From the NCBI GenBank assembly GCA_951804985.1, contig OX638132.1, positions 20,937,529 through 21,001,528 of the forward strand: a stretch of DNA of 64,000 nt, given 5' to 3'. How positions within the stretch are numbered: position 1 is the first letter of the stretch; each line of letters starts with the position of its first letter. The notes under the pieces were generated by a model that worked only from the letters and a program-made list of their open reading frames with translations, made no database searches and was not told the origin of the DNA. The translations under genes were made by a program, and so were the position numbers. This document shows positions 36,606 through 48,214 of this stretch, one piece after another. Source of the DNA: Dryomyza anilis. Taxonomy: Eukaryota > Arthropoda > Insecta > Diptera > Dryomyzidae.

Positions 36606-39480
36606 GGTGCAGAGAGTACAAAAAGTTGGCGAAAACTTCAAATAGTGTTACATTTTGAAAAATAAGTATGAGTATAATCAACATTTATATATGTATGTTC
36701 CGAATTACGGGAGCTTATAGTAGCATGTTTTTCGTTAATATAATGTACTTGTCGAAATATCATTTTGATCTGACAAGTGGGCGTGGTACTTCCCATATAA
36801 CAAAAATGTTGATAATGGCATATATTGGAAATTAATTGAGCTACAGTGAAGGAACATTGTCATATACAGTTTTTCGTTCATATAATTCTCTTTATCTTCA
36901 TCTTCACAACTAAAAACTCTTGAAATGGTTAATATTAGTATAAATGGTCGGTAGCCGAAATGTGAATAACTCCGAAAAGGCAAAAAAATGCAACATTTTC
37001 ATTAGTGTTTTGAAAAATTTAATATGTGTACTAAGTAACAATATAATCAGTTTTGCCGGAGCGTGCCCGGAACGTTTTTGTTTTCATCTTTGCAACTGAA
37101 AAATAATTTTAAAGAAATGAAAAAAAGTGAATTTACTCCAGCATTTTTTCTTTCAAAAGTACGAACATTTTCTAAAACAATTACATTGCAAAAACATCAT
37201 AAATAGCAGATGTAGAAAGCTGAAAAAAATAGTTTTGATGATTTTTAAAATGAACGTTTCAAAAAATTGATCACAAATTCGACAATTTTTTTTTTTTCAA
37301 TTGTTGCGAAAAATTGTCTGTGTTTGAGAGAGTGTGTAGAAAATGTTGAAAATTGAGTGATACAACATTGTAGGCAACTTAATTTACTATACAATGAAAA
37401 AAAAAAATTGTGTCTGAGGTCAATTTGACTTTTGAGGTTTTCACCAACATTTGGTACTCGCTGCCCCACTGTGCGACGCTACAAACTATTACTTGGTAAA
37501 AAAATGAAAAATGACTGTTATGGTTCTTTGTGGTATTTCTTCATCTTTTGTGTCTTTTTACTGTAACTACAAAATTAATTATAAATCATAGAAATAGTGT
37601 CTACAGCTAGAAGTACGATATTGTTTGAAAATACATAATTCGAATGAATAAAAATGAAAAAGAATTAATTTATAAAAATTAATATATTTTTTCAAAACCG
37701 CCCCCCGAACGAATATCCTGGTTACGGGTGTGGCGGCAACCGACAGAATTGCCCTACAGTTTGTCATTTATTTTGTTGATGCAACAACGTACTCTGTGGT
37801 CGTAACAACTGCAGAATTAAAAATACATCTGAGGTTACGGCAACCGAATCTGCCGTTACGCGGACTAATATTTCGGTAATAGACGAAAACAAGACTTTAT
37901 TTTCTTTGTTCGTAAGGTTGATCTGATTGATTTATGTTATTTTCAAATTAATATTTATATATTATTCAGTTTTGTATGTTTTTGGTATTTTTCTTGTCTT
38001 TTTTGACTTTATCTTTTATAACTTTATATATTTTAAATTTTCATTTCTGTATTTGAGAACTAGACTACATACTTTTAGTAGTTTTTTTTTTCTCGATAAA
38101 ATCTTCTATTTAAATCATTATAGCTTGTGTATGCTACATATTCATGTATTTGAATTATTTATTCAGTAAATCCTTTACACTAACTATCTCTATCGTGTCT
38201 AGGTATTATCTGCTCCACAGGAGAATAAACGTCTTCCCAATGTGGGTGGCTCTTATTTTGTACAGTTAAAGCAATTTGTGCATGTCTTTCATTGCGTTGA
38301 TGTCATGTTACATTGCCAGCTGTAGCCTTCCAAAGCGACGCATTTCATCCATAATCTGTTGCATATAGTTGGTACTTTTTGTATTTATTTTATAAGCCTT
38401 TTCCATATAGTACTCGCACTTCTTGTGTCACACAACTGACAAGCTGCATTTCGAAATTGGCAGCATGTGCGTCGTTGTAATGCTATGCAACGTAACGCAT
38501 ATACTTTAACGGCTTCGAACTGATGACGGGGTGGTCCCGTTGGCAGCGGTGGGGCGGTGGGTGTCAGCTACCAATTAAGATTCGATTTTAATTTAAAAGT
38601 TTTTCATTTTGTTTGCACAACATTCTTACGACAAAAAGTTTTCGTCACGTGTAGCACTAAGTAAACGAAGGATTTCAAGGATTTCCGTGGAAGAGGTAAA
38701 ATTTCATTTATTTTATTTGCAGTTCTATGGAATTTAAAAATACCTGACAAATTGTTGTTGGCACTCAATGTTTTAGGTTGGAAGATAGCTTGAAAAAAAA
38801 GGCTCTTCCTGTCATAATATATATGTTTGTAGCCTTATATAAACATAATTATAAATATCATATTGGCCGGAAAGGGAAAAAAGACCGAACAAAATTCCAG
38901 AAATTCGGAAATTGATAAGGGCCAAAGCCTTATGGTTCATGATCATCCAAAGGGTGTCCAAAACCCCATAAGACCGTAATTCATTGGAATGTATTTTATT
39001 TTATTGCTGTACATTTTCCATAATATTTAAAAAAAACTTTCGTAACAAATCATGCAGAATTATGCAACCATTGAGAACAAATCAATAACAACCCACTAAA
39101 AAAATAGCATAAAAAGAAAACACAACCGTGCGCCACACTTTGCTTCTTGTGCAGCAGTCGTTCGTTGCACACGAATAAACTCAATGTGCGCGCGGCGTGA
39201 ATGGCTCAGAAATGAGTAGAGATGGGCGCGTGTCGTGATTTTTTTCGTGTCCCGCCCAAAAATCTGAGTTCGTGCGTGCAAATCTCCATGAGTGCTAGTT
39301 GCTGTCGTGACCGTGCGTGTCCGTACCTCTAAAATAAGGCAGGCGCCCATTAAAGATTTTTTTTTAAGCTTCTACCACAATTTAAAAAAACCCTTACTTC
39401 CAACCTTTTTCTTAAAAATCTTTTACTTTAGTATTACTTTTGGATTTAAGAGAATAAAAAGTATCAAACTTAGTTTTTGA
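36606..39480. other. Gene-poor region, with one GC-richer block and a dispersed repeat
   Basis: No gene recognised. At 37,755-37,885 lies the second copy of the 30,820 repeat. The block 38,240-38,570 is clearly less AT-rich than its neighbours (gacggggtggtcccgttggc) and non-coding in all frames: a candidate conserved element or a piece of a transposon. 39,100-39,350 is GC-richer too, with cgtgcgtg-like words. Confidence 0.45.
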
Positions 39481-39489
39481 ATTATTTAT

Positions 39490-39850
39490 TACAGGAACTA
39501 AAACCCATTGGAATATCGGTTGCGGTTCGGATTCCAAGTTTTTCAAATTTTGGTTCCGGTTCCGATTCTGGTTTCAACCAAAAAATTAAATGGGTTTCGA
39601 TTCCGGTTCCATACATTTTTAATAACGGTTTCGATTCCGGTTCTTTGCGATCCCTAACAGGGACTATAATATCTGTTCTGGTTTTAAAAATATCTGTTCT
39701 GGTTTTAAAAATATCTGTTCTGATATTTTTAAAATAGCGGTACCGATTCCAACCAGAAAAATATATATATATATATGCTCCGATTCCAGTTCCGATTCAA
39801 CACATTTTTAATAACGATTCTGGTTCCGGAAATCTCAACAGTTCCAGTTT
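39490..39850 (+). repeat. Degenerate repeat of ccgattccggttcc
   Basis: Imperfect copies of a short unit (ttccggttccgattctggtt and variants) with internal aaccaaaaaattaaatgggt. A triplicated block gttctggttttaaaaatatct is at 39,675-39,720. Related stretches are at 51,940-52,075 and 54,660-54,935, so this is part of a dispersed family. Confidence 0.75.
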
Positions 39851-40845
39851 TATTTTTCAGGTTTCGTCTGCTCCTTCATGTTTTTCCGTGTTTTGTCGTG
39901 TTTTTCCGTGTTTCTTCGTGTCTTTTAAAATTCCGTGTTTTATCGTGCTTCTCGTGCGTGCCAGTAAATTCACTCGTCGGGCTCGTGCTTATGCGTGTCA
40001 CCTATCGGCGTGCCCGTGCTTGTCCTTGCCATCAAAAACAGGCACGCGCTCATCTCTAGAAATAAGTCGATGCACACTCACTATGTTCTCGCAACACGTT
40101 CCGGTAAAGCGCCCGAAAATATGTAAATATTAGTTTTAACTTGCATAAAGCTCTCACTTTCGCCCACAACTTGTTTTCAGAGAACACAAAACTTTTTCTT
40201 TAATGAGTATCTGCGTACAAAGTATACTTGCTCATGTGTGACAATGTGTATGGGTTTTTTTTATTTTTTTAATTTGTAAACTCGAAGTCTCATATTTCAA
40301 GAGTCATAATTTGAAAAAATAACCATACCATTTTAAAATATTTTTTGAGGAATCAAAACATTTGACGATAATTTTTAAATTCGATATAGTAACGATACAT
40401 TTTAGATATAAAAATCAAAGTATTTGAAAATTTAATTGCGTGTTCTTTATAATTTTTGTCAAAAAATGAAATTTTCTGAACAAATAAAATTTGATTATCG
40501 ATAACATCTCGATATTTATAAGGACAAAAACAACGATATAATTTTTTGTTTTTTGTCACAAACACAATCGTTTTCGTATTATTTTAGATTATCGAAAACG
40601 ACAATTTGTGGCTATAAATGATATCCTTTCGATATCGTAAAATTATCGTTTGGTTTGCTGGGATGCTGAAATTTAAAAATTTAAATTTTAAATTTAAAAG
40701 CTGCATATTGAATTATTGAAATCAGTTAATGAAAATGAAAGTTTTAGGGCATTCTACGATACATTTTTTTGATGCTTGAAAATATCGATAAAAAATATCA
40801 ATTTGGAATTATAAACAACAAAATTGATTGATAATATTCCGTATC

Positions 40846-40925
40846 GACGATAGCTCAGAGGTCAGTGCGTTGGAGAGCAAAACAAAAGGTCTCATGTTGA
40901 AATCTGGACTGGTGCTAACAGCATC
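40846..40925 (+). mobile_element. SINE head fragment
   Basis: cgatagctcagaggtcagtg, gcgttggagagcaaaac and aaaggtctcatgttgaaatc match the tRNA-like head (A and B boxes) of the SINE at 50,650-50,942, here in plus orientation and diverged. Confidence 0.6.
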
Positions 40926-41179
40926 TGTTTTCTATACTGCGCTACCTTTCGAAAAACTATGGCAAACCACCGAGAGTGAAGATTGGACATGAAAAACCAT
41001 AAAAAAAAATGGAAAATATGGTTTTTTGAAATATGGTTTTTGACCCCCTTTTAGGGATCATGGACCATCGAGAGTGGTACCATTGGATTTACCAATTTTT
41101 GGTCTTTTTATCACTTTCCGTCCATTTTGGCCTACCCACTTTTGTCCACTCACAACCACTTCCGACCAACTCCCACATC

Positions 41180-41396
41180 AAGCAAACGAACAGACAGGCA
41201 AATTAACAAGCGATCAAATGAACAAACGTCAATCGAACAAACGAACGAACAAGCTACCCGGGTAGTTCGAACAAACGAGTTACTCGAACAAACGAGCAAC
41301 TCGAACAAACGAGCAACTCGAACAAACGAGCTACTCGAAGAAACGAGTTACTCGAATAGTTCGAACAACGAACAAACTACCCGGGTTTTGTGAACT
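41180..41396 (+). repeat. Minisatellite of gaacaaacgag units with palindromic borders
   Basis: About eight copies of a 16-bp unit (cgaacaaacgagttactc and variants) between two ctacccggg-containing borders (near 41,255 and 41,385). ctacccgggtag is itself a palindrome. The frames across it (88 aa at 41,127) are repeat artefacts. Confidence 0.8.
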
Positions 41397-41871
41397 ACCG
41401 AACATTTAGTACCCGGCTCTGGTTTTTATTTAACAGTGCCTCTGTTAAAAAATATGGTTCGTATATTCGCTAAATATTTAACTTCGCGCACTTTCCAAAC
41501 TACCAAGGCCAGTGTGGAGTCCAGCATTGATTAGTGTGTCAGGCAAATGTCTATCCTTGGCACTTTTGTTGCAACATGGGAATTCCTATCGGGGTTACCG
41601 TTCACATATTCCACCTAACTTTTTACTAGTAGAAACATAAATAATACGCAGCCTGTGAACAAAAAAAAACATTTATAACTAATGTTTGTATTATTAAGTG
41701 TTTTTTCCGTGTCTGAGCAGGTTGCATGCATCATTTATAATCGTCCCAAGTGAAAAATATATTAAAAATTCACGAAATAAATTAAAATGAAAGCGTTTGC
41801 ATGCGGCAGCCACAATTGTTGCAACTGTTAAACTGCGCGTTGATGGATATGCGGCGGCAAACACACACACA

Positions 41872-42933
41872 CACGCAGAGAAAAACATGGTTGATTGAGG
41901 TTATGGCTGTAGACAATCATATAATATGTGTAATGTTATCCACAGTTATAATATTATGAACCTTTAAATAATCCTCAGTGACCATATTACTATTTCACAC
42001 AACCATATTTTAGTCCTCAGTAACCATATGCTGATTTTACACAACCGTAATATGATCCTAATCAACAATTTCAAACCACCATAACATGTTCTTCAGTGAA
42101 CATATAACGATTTCATACCAACATATTATGCTTACACACAATCGTACTATGTTTCGCTGTGCAAACATAGCATGTTTACCGAAATTTTAAACCATTTGTA
42201 AGCGCGATTATAACATAATCTCCGAAATTTCCAGAACTTTTCCTTTAAGCAATGCACTTTCGAACTTTTAATAGCATGATATGATTGTATAGGATTATAT
42301 TATAATCATCAAATTGCTTATGCTCATTTGTATGTAAAACGTACGACTATTTAATATAATTTCTTGATACGTGTTTAAATGCCTGTTGTGTCATTAAACA
42401 AATTAACATTTATCTTTGGTTTTAATAATGATACGGTTTTAAAAATTAAAACATTTTGTCACGACAAAAAACTTGATTGCTGTCCGGCAAAGCTAACATT
42501 AATGTGATGCAAATAAAAAATACCATTACGCGAGCATTGTATAATTGTAAATAATAAATTACTGTATTATGATCAGTTAATAATTGTTAATATCATGGTA
42601 TGTTTAGTACTGATCATATTTTGTTCGTAGCAATCATCATCAGAATCATAGCATGGTTATTTTCTACTATATTTTGATTTGTCACTATATAGTCAGAACT
42701 AAATGATTGTCAATATCATGTTACGATTGGTATCTACCATAATTAGATCGCAGCAATATTTTTCGTAACCAATAGTTCTTATCAACCATATTTTTTGTCA
42801 GAGAGACAATAATTTTATAATAATATATCTACTTTTTGATTATAGCGACCTTTATTCGACAACCATATATGATTGTAGAGAGCATAGTATAGTTGTCGAT
42901 ATCATGTCGCAATCATATATTTTCTCTACGTGC
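41872..42933. mobile_element. Self-similar TIR element, about 1.06 kb
   Basis: Left end cacgcagagaaaaacatggt; right end atattttctctacgtgca, the imperfect reverse complement. The interior is filled with degenerate copies of words such as caaccatat, atgattgt and atcatgtta on both strands (for example caatcatataatatg, agtgaccatattac). Non-coding. Confidence 0.65.
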
Positions 42934-43138
42934 ATACACTCATATGCCGTTACTTAAACACACATAAACAAACAAATATAGTATATGTGCTGCTAAGCAC
43001 TGCAAGGAACAATGGAAAAATTCAAGCAGAGTGGCCCTTCTGCTACTTCTTCATCTGCACTCGGAAAGTCATGGCCTGTACCAAGAATGGATGGCAAGCG
43101 CATTACTCACGGGCTCAGTCTCAGGCTGCCGATGTGTG

Positions 43139-43547
43139 TACACTCAGAAAAAAATAACTATTAATATCAGTTAATTGAATTAATTATTATTTTAATTGGC
43201 AAAATACCATAAACTTAATTTTGAGTTTATATCGTCGTTGTAGAACGAAAAGTGACCAAATACATTTTCAAAATGCCAAATATTCATTTACAAAAATCAA
43301 TATATACTTGTCAGTTTTTAATCGATGATCTCAATTTTTTTACCACATGATAAGAAAATGTAAATCTCTCAATTGGTATTTCAACTTTAAAAATAAATTA
43401 ATTACTTTTTATAATATTAATCAACAAACTCGAAATTTAAGTTTTTCATAAAAATGTATTGGTGACTTTTCGTTCTACAACGGCGATATGAAAAATTCTA
43501 TTGACAAATTTCAATTGGATTTTATGAGGTTTATTTTTCTGAGTGTA
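43139..43547. mobile_element. MITE of about 409 bp, CACTCAGAAAA ends
   Basis: Left end tacactcagaaaaaaataa; right end ttatttttctgagtgtaa, a near-perfect reverse complement. Inner sequences are mirrored too: tcgtcgttgtagaacgaaaa near 43,235 and ttttcgttctacaacggcga near 43,468. Confidence 0.8.
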
Positions 43548-43853
43548 ACATGTGCAACTTTGTGCCTCTCCAGGCGGCGGAAGTACGCAGAATAATCGCC
43601 ACCTTTGGTTGTGGTTCAACCAACTTCGTGCATGTCCAGGCGGCGGAAGCGTCTGCAAACATTTCTATTATTATTTTTGTAAAATTTTATGGCATCGCAC
43701 ATAAATGCTGTAAACTGCAAAGGACGAAGAAGACGAATACAAACGAAGAAGTAGAAGTAGAACAAGCTAACAACAGCAACAGCAGTTTGTGATTTACGGT
43801 AAGTGTTGGTGGTAACTGCAGTTTAAAAGTCTCCTTATTCAAAATTTACTGTT

Positions 43854-43977
43854 ATGCGCTTTGATATGATCACCGACACCATGAACGCGAATCCCTGTTT
43901 GGACTTGGAGTGGTCTGGCATCTGCCAGTCCACTGACTGGCTGCTAGTTATGTTGATAGTGGTCAGTTTTTTCAAAG
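43854..43977 (+). CDS. Candidate first coding exon with signal-peptide-like segment
   Basis: ATG at 43,854 opens 41 codons that end one base into a codon at a GTGAAT donor (43,978). The peptide includes MRFDMITDTMNANPCLDLEW and then DWLLVMLIVVSFFKG, a hydrophobic run that would suit a signal peptide preceded by a long N-region. The codons and composition differ from the AT-rich flanks. Upstream sequence (43,550-43,800) is also GC-richer and has CAA/CAG runs like a fly 5' UTR, with a GTAAGT donor at 43,799. No downstream exon of the same gene was recognised, so a long intron would be needed. Cell-surface Ig proteins of the beat type have such an exon layout, but this is only a guess. Confidence 0.35.
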
Positions 43978-44436
43978 GTGAATTAGTAATTTGTAACATA
44001 GTTTGAATGCAATTTCGCTAATTTTGAAATTTCCTTATGAACCTCAACATGCAGTCCCATTCGGATCGAACACTATTTAATTTATTTATTTTGATCTAGA
44101 GTACAGACATTTTAGATTGTTTTACCGATGTTTAGTTCCGATAGAATGATAGAATTAAAATTTTTCACTAAAAAGTTCAAATTATTTAATATTCGAATGG
44201 TTGTCTAAATTCCAAATATTTACTGAAACCTATGATTTTAATACACATTTTTTTCATCTTTATTGAAATAATTATTTTTATAATTATAAATAATGTTAAT
44301 TTTTAGCAAAAATATGAATTATTTAAAAAAGTGTACATTTTTTTTATATCATATGGAATGAGATATTTTTGAATTATTAATTGTAATCAAATTTTTTAAT
44401 TTTGTGTATATTTTTTTTTACTGACAACACTCATAA

Positions 44437-44592
44437 GCTGTGTTTTTTTCATAATTTAAATTTGAGCCGGAACAAATTTTGTACGCAAAACAAAAACAAT
44501 TTGAGACAGATAAATCTATCCAGTCAAATTTGTTTTTGTTTTGCGTACAAAATTTGTTCCGGCTCAAATTTAAATTATGAAAAAAACACAGC
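44437..44592. repeat. Near-perfect hairpin with ~69-bp arms
   Basis: Arm 44,437-44,505 (starting agctgtgtttttttcataat) and arm 44,524-44,592 are reverse complements with a single one-base indel, around an 18-bp spacer. It is either a very small foldback element or the ends of one after internal deletion. A transcript would make a long duplex RNA. Confidence 0.93.
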
Positions 44593-45165
44593 TATAGTTT
44601 ATTAAATGATTTTTTTTTCTGCAAATAAATTGAATCTTTACTAAAAATTTGAATCTTATTATAAATGCAATTTTCTCTTAGTTTTTAAGACTAATTACAA
44701 TATATCATAGGATATTTGAATTAAATCCAAAAAAATATTATTTTTTAAACAATTATTGTATGTTTTTTTTTAGCATTTCGGATCTAATAATAAATAAGAA
44801 AAGGATTTATGATAATGCAGAACATAGTTCAAATTAACGATCAAAATCACTAACTTTTTCAAATCGGTTATAATTTCTAAAATATGCCCTATCGATGCAG
44901 TTTCCGTATACATATAAATTACTGAAAAATATAATTTTTCTATACTATAATACTATAATTTTTCTCAAAAAGACTACGTAATAGGAAAAAAACGTAGTAT
45001 GGCATAATTCTTTAAGTATGAAGTAAAGATATTTTCAGATAACAGACATAAGTTTTTTGTTTATTGAAAATTGATTATGATTATATAAAAGAGTATCAAA
45101 ATTATGTTCACATAGCATATTTTAAATAGTAGATCATTTAGAAAAAAAAATATTATATGTATATA

Positions 45166-46241
45166 TCTATATATATAAAACTCTTGGTCCGTCTGTCAGT
45201 CTATCGGTCTGTCTGTTTGGTTCAGCATCACGTCTAAACCGCTGAACCGATTTAACTGAAATTTTGCACCAGGATACTATGAAGTCCGGAGGGTTTCATA
45301 AGCTATATATGGGCGGGATTAAACAAAAGGGCGTGACACCTCCCATACAACCTAAACGTAAAAAACGACATAACTCAGCACATACACCACACTAAAATTC
45401 ACCGCACTAAAATTCACCACACTCAAATTCACTTCAAATTCAAAACTCACCACACTTAAAATTCACCACACTTAAATTCACCACACTAAAACTCACCACA
45501 GCAAAATTCATCACACTCAAATTCACTACACTAAAACTCACCACCGCTGAACCGATTTAACTGAAATTTTGCACCAGGATACCATGAAGTCCGGAGGGTT
45601 TCATAGGCTATATATGGGCGGGATTGAACAAAAGGGCGTGACACCTCCCATACAACCTAAACTTTAAAAACGACATAACTCAGCACATACACCACACTAA
45701 AATTCACCACACTAAAATTCACCACACTCAAATTCACTTCAAATTCAAAACTCACCACACTTAAAATTCACCACACTTAAATTCACCACACTAAAACTCA
45801 CCACACCAAAATTCATCACACTCAAATTCACTACACTAAAACTCACCACACTCAAATTGAACACACTATAACTCACCACACTCAAATTGAACACTCTTTA
45901 ACTCACCACACTCAAATTGAACACACTATAAGTCACCACACCTAAACTCACCAAACCGAATCTTACTTCACTAAAACTTTTACTGGGAAAAACTCTACGG
46001 TGAATAATTCTATGGGAAAGAAGAATTCTATGGGGGAAAAGTCTGAGAAAGAATTGTCTATGAGAAAAGTTTTTTAGCGGATAATTAGTTTGGTTTGGTT
46101 ACTACATTTATAAAACCAATAAAAAAACGTCCACAGCGAATCACGGGTCCCTGATATAAAATGTTTTTTTATATTAATAAAATTGCTCCATATCCTTGCA
46201 TTAACACAATCTTTGCACTAGTCGTGCACGGGTCCAGCTAG
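45166..46241 (+). mobile_element. Complete Helitron-like element, 1,076 bp, with internal duplication
   Basis: A|TC at 45,166 (TCTATATATATAAAACTCTT) and CTAG|T at 46,238-46,241, with GCAC-TAGTC-GTGC as a small hairpin just before. The head segment gctgaaccgatttaactgaa plus the following ~150 bp occurs twice (45,241 and 45,545), a ~300-bp direct duplication. The interior holds the 15-bp satellite aaattcaccacacta and variants (45,385-45,540 and 45,695-45,960). Confidence 0.85.
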
Positions 46242-46263
46242 TATATTATTTAAAATATAATTA

Positions 46264-46535
46264 GCGTATTCACATTTCATCATATTTTAGTATGGTATTC
46301 GTACCACGTAGTATATATACGATATAATAACACAGAAACGTCAATTTGTTTTTGCATCCCTTATAAAAGTGATATACCGCAAGTGTTGTATTTGAGAGTA
46401 GCCCTGAGGCATGTTTTTTGGTGTCGTATTTTATGAAATGAAGAAAATTTCTGAAATTGAAAACATACACATACAATTTGAATTTATTTGTTTTTTTTTC
46501 AAATCGAGGAATATTTATGATATTTTTAAAAATCC
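46264..46535 (+). mobile_element. Truncated MITE related to 53,098-53,484
   Basis: Shares gcgtattcaca, tagtatggtattcgtacc and gagagtagccctgaggcatg with the complete copy in the same order. The right TIR is missing. Confidence 0.75.
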
Positions 46536-47690
46536 TAATTTTATAATATCGATTTCCATGGCATGTTTTTAGTTGTTGCCCCAAAAACTCAGTACTTGCA
46601 CTAGCCATGGAAATTATTTTAGATTTTCTAATATGTGTTTGTAAATAATTTAACATTGACTTTTCATTCTGTCATTTTTTTTTGTTTATTATGTTTTTGT
46701 TAAAGTGTTTTAATTTAAATTTATTGTCTGTAAATATTGTGCATCAAAAAATAATGAATCCTTAAAAAAATGGAGAGTTTCTACCAATTAGTGCATGCGT
46801 TATAAATCAGCGAAATTTAATTCCTAAAAAATGTGTTTGTGTGCGTGAAAAAGTTTATTTAAAACAAGGGCAACAAAAAATAGCGTTTAAAGTTTTTGTA
46901 ATACTATTTCTCAATAGTACTTAAAATTACGATTGTAATTTTCATAAAAGCTGCGAATTATATAGTATTAATGTATGGGATACCCATGGCAAAAACTGTG
47001 TAGTGTAATTTGTAATTTGACTTTTTTAATTTTACGTAGAATTTTGATTTAAATTTAGCTTTTTCCTAGGTATATATTTTAAATACAAAAAAAGTGAATT
47101 TTGAATTTATGCACATTTTAATTTATGCTCATTTGTTTCAATTATTTCTGCATTTGAGTTGTTTTTTTTTTTATTCTACATTGAAAATGTGCCATTCAAA
47201 TTTGCAACCAACCAACTCTTCAGCTGCTCTTTATCAACTTACTTATTATATGGAAGAGCTACTCGAATCAAAGAATCTGTAGAGTTTCATTTTAAAAATA
47301 ATCTATTCATAGCACATTGCAATGCGAATTTCTATTGAATTTATGCAATTATTTCAATGTATTTAGTGCAGATCCATTTAAAATAGCTTCCGCAAGTGGT
47401 GTTGGTAAATGGTGAATAATCCGCTTAAAACCCTTTAATTATTTCAAATCTAATGGCATGGTCGATGGAGGGGGAGAGAGAGAGCTAGAGACAGAGGCGG
47501 ACTGACTATAAAGCCAATCGAGCTTCCCTGGAAGGGCCGATCAATAAATATACAATTTATCAAAAAATATATATACCAGAATTCGTGAAATATATATAAT
47601 ATCCACTTGGGAAGGTTAGATCACATGGGACATTTTAAAGTAGATGCTAGTATGATCTGTAGATGTAAATTTTATATTAGGTATTTGAAC

Positions 47691-48010
47691 ATAAAGGGTT
47701 TTTCAACAGGGACGCTACAAAAGTAGAGCGACAGGGATAGCAAACGACGCCATATTTCTTGCCACACTTTTGACATTTCTCTTCAGTAAGGTTTGCCATT
47801 TCATGATGGAAAGATATACGAATTCGAATTTCGGTAGTAAATTTTAATAATTTCAACTCGTTGTTGGCAAACCTTACTGAAGAGAAATGTCAAAAGAGCG
47901 GCAAGAAATATGGCGTTGTTTGCTGCCCTGTCGCTCTACTTTTGTAGCGTCCCTGTTGAAAAACCCTTGAAAAAAACTTTTGCAGCGCTCTTATTGAAAA
48001 ACCCTTTATG
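47691..48010. mobile_element. MITE with nested TIRs (aaagggtttttcaa)
   Basis: The outer ends are cataaagggtttttcaa and ttgaaaaaccctttatg, exact reverse complements. An inner pair, gggtttttcaacagggacgc and gcgtccctgttgaaaaaccc, is also exact and continues for ~130 bp of near-perfect inverted repeat (47,694-47,969). The extra 40 bp on the right suggests insertion into, or end-duplication of, a second copy. Confidence 0.85.
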
Positions 48011-48205
48011 TGGACGGTTCTCAGGTCACAATAAACCAATCATTCTTTCTTGTTTAGACAGCTTATATATGTAAGTAATCTAAATCTAAAGTATCATTGA
48101 TCTAGATCTTCTACTTTTTCTGTAATCGTGATTTCAACAGACAGATAGACGGACATCACTAAATCGACTCAAGATGTCATACTGATCCAGAATAGACCGA
48201 GCTCT
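48011..48205 (-). mobile_element. DINE-1/mini-me fragment
   Basis: Matches part of the element at 59,780-60,470: aatcgtgatttcaacagaca, gacggacatcactaaatcga and the related flank. Only the core survives. Confidence 0.65.
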
Positions 48206-48214
48206 ATCACTATT

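Noticed and set aside
44402..44605. 67-aa frame
   Set aside because: Spans the hairpin; both arms encode parts of it and no protein feature is seen.
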